Positions 14,970-15,774 of a stretch of DNA of 15,774 nucleotides are shown piece after piece. Source of the DNA: JBCDBL01 sp039183635 (lineage in GTDB: Bacteria; Pseudomonadota; Alphaproteobacteria; Caulobacterales; Parvularculaceae); contig JBCDBL010000103.1 in NCBI GenBank assembly GCA_039183635.1, positions 1-15,774 of the forward strand. Direction: 5' to 3'. The first letter of the stretch is position 1, and every line of letters begins with the position of its first letter. The position numbers and the translations under genes were made by a program. The notes under the pieces were generated by a model, which did no database searches, was not told the DNA's origin, and was given only the letters and a program-made list of their open reading frames with translations.

Positions 14970-15632
14970 TTATAGCTTCGCTAAACCCTCAATCGCCTGC
15001 GTATGCACGGCGGTTGAAGCATCAAGAGCCCATACGCGCCAACCCTCTTCAGAAGGACAGAACTTTTCCAACATAAACGCACGCCATTTTTCAATATCGG
15101 CTTCGCTTTTCTCACCAGGACCGTAACGCATCCATTGATCAACAAGTAACGCGTTACGTACATCAGTCCAGGGATAAGTTCCAAACTCAATAACAACCCC
15201 TGTAACATTATCAGTTTGGATGGATTCCGCTACGCCTTTAATCAGCAAGCCACGAAATTTCGGGCGGGAAAATTCATCAAAACGCCGCATCCCTTTCTCG
15301 ATCGGTTCATCGCCCCACCACGCGCACGCCCTTTTATAAGCAGCACTGTCTCCGTCATGAAAACACAAAAAGACAAACGTTTCCGGATCGCCCACGCCAG
15401 TGTGCCAATCAACGACCGCCACATGCTCCGCATTACCAAGCTGCTCGCTGGCGATGCGGCGTACATTATCATTGACCCAATCCGGAGCGATGCCGGCAAA
15501 TCCGCCCAATTTTGGAAATGCAAACTGACCTTCAGCAGTAAGAGCAAACACGCGATCCTTACCATGTTCTTGAAATAAAGCTGCCGTCTTGTCCGTGACT
15601 CTCTGAAACTCAGCGTCTGTCGGTTCCGACAC
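14970..15632 (-). CDS. DUF2817 family (M14-like zinc carboxypeptidase fold) protein, N-terminal half missing
   Basis: The 220 visible residues match the C-terminal part of DUF2817 proteins, which are normally about 350-370 residues. Recognisable elements are GQFAFPKLGGFAGIAPDW...N (35-54), the metal-binding-type VVDWHTGVG with His77 (73-81), and VTGVVIEFGTYP with a catalytic-type Glu149 (143-154). The expected N-terminal segments with HxxE and the N-x-D-x-N-R-N motif are absent. The in-frame GTG at 15630-15632 is not a true start: it has no ribosome-binding site, and homology demands more protein upstream. The sequence breaks exactly where GH31-coding DNA begins on the other strand, so the gene is truncated by a junction. 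The family is presumed to contain metallo-peptidases or amidohydrolases; role unknown. It heads the minus-strand operon in this window. Confidence 0.8.
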   Translation of the reverse strand: MSEPTDAEFQRVTDKTAALFQEHGKDRVFALTAEGQFAFPKLGGFAGIAPDWVNDNVRRIASEQLGNAEHVAVVDWHTGVGDPETFVFLCFHDGDSAAYKRACAWWGDEPIEKGMRRFDEFSRPKFRGLLIKGVAESIQTDNVTGVVIEFGTYPWTDVRNALLVDQWMRYGPGEKSEADIEKWRAFMLEKFCPSEEGWRVWALDASTAVHTQAIEGLAKL

Positions 15633-15636
15633 TTGG
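15626..15636. other. Sequence junction between DUF2817 gene and GH31 fragment
   Basis: To the left, a minus-strand DUF2817 reading frame loses its N-terminal half. To the right, a plus-strand GH31 frame starts mid-domain without a start codon. The 11-mer CCGACACTTGG at the junction differs by one base from CCGACACGTGG at 15659-15669 inside the GH31 segment, a possible microhomology. GC rises at this point. A chimeric assembly or library join is more likely than a natural rearrangement, though the latter cannot be excluded. Confidence 0.7.
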
Positions 15637-15774
15637 ATGCTGAACTACCCGGACGACCCCGACACGTGGGACCTGAGCGACCAGTACATGCTCGGTGACA
15701 GCCTGCTCGTCGCTCCGATCCTCGAAGAGGGAGCCGACAGCCGGCCGGTCTACTTTCCGGAAGGCGATTGGTAC
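15634..15774 (+). CDS. Glycoside hydrolase family 31 (alpha-glucosidase-like) internal fragment
   Basis: An open frame of 47 codons reaches the right edge. It reads WMLNYPDDPDTW, then DQYMLGDSLLVAPILEEGAD, then SRPVYFPEGDWY. This is the conserved segment of GH31 enzymes at the end of the catalytic barrel and the start of the proximal beta domain, so both the catalytic domain (before) and the C-terminus (after) are missing. GH31 members hydrolyse alpha-glucosides or alpha-xylosides. By hand count the segment is about 63% GC and 40 of 47 third positions are G or C, unlike the neighbouring genes (about 47% GC in 15541-15600). It probably comes from another genome or locus joined here. Confidence 0.85.

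Noticed and set aside
15634..15774. GH31 fragment as part of a natural carbohydrate-use locus
   Set aside because: It is internal to a domain, lacks a start, differs in base composition, and truncates the adjacent gene, so it cannot be read as normal context.
1..15774. CRISPR arrays, tRNA or rRNA genes, insertion sequences, toxin-antitoxin or phage-defence genes
   Set aside because: No repeat-spacer pattern, no tRNA-like cloverleaf, no transposase motif and no defence domain was seen on either strand.

Overview
The window looks like proteobacterial chromosomal DNA, most likely from an alphaproteobacterium; that placement is tentative and rests on protein character and moderate GC rather than any marker gene. 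It holds 15 genes that appear complete, two genes cut by the window edge or by a junction, and one foreign-looking fragment. There are no RNA genes, transposases or CRISPR arrays that I can see. Most genes are on the minus strand. The theme is catabolism of aromatic or otherwise unusual organic acids.

Region A (1-4269, minus strand) is a compact operon of five genes. In transcription order they are a maleylacetate reductase-type iron-alcohol dehydrogenase, a MarR regulator, a gentisate 1,2-dioxygenase-type bicupin, a cytochrome P450, and the first 78 codons of a fumarylpyruvate hydrolase-type FAH protein that runs off the left edge. Upstream is a good sigma70 promoter (TTGACA, 17 bp, TAGTAT) whose -10 box lies inside a perfect 8+8 bp palindrome. 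This is a strong candidate for the MarR operator and implies autoregulation of the operon. The pathway suggested is P450 ring hydroxylation to a gentisate-like compound, ring opening, and hydrolysis by the FAH protein. The reductase is the unexpected member.

Region B (4473-7442, minus strand) holds an exported alpha/beta hydrolase, an Asp/Glu racemase-family protein that has lost both catalytic cysteines, a PaaI-type hotdog thioesterase and an exported protein of unknown function. A divergent plus-strand gene (7718-9259) encodes a lipoprotein-type S33/TAP-like serine hydrolase.

Region C (9273-11889) has a NodD/NahR-like LysR regulator divergent from a translationally coupled pair: a short-chain dehydrogenase resembling the MFE-2 dehydrogenase domain, and a Nu-class (YfcG-like) glutathione transferase.

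Region D (11867-15632, minus strand) is read toward the GST gene. It contains a DUF2817 M14-like carboxypeptidase lacking its N-terminal half, a 2-hydroxychromene-2-carboxylate isomerase/kappa-GST protein, a FadD-like acyl-CoA ligase and a VOC/glyoxalase-like protein. Together C and D suggest CoA activation and oxidation of an acid, with glutathione-linked steps.

Region E (about 15630-15774) is a sudden switch to GC-rich sequence encoding the middle of a GH31 alpha-glucosidase on the plus strand. It has no start codon and it truncates the neighbouring DUF2817 gene. An assembly or library chimera is the most likely explanation.
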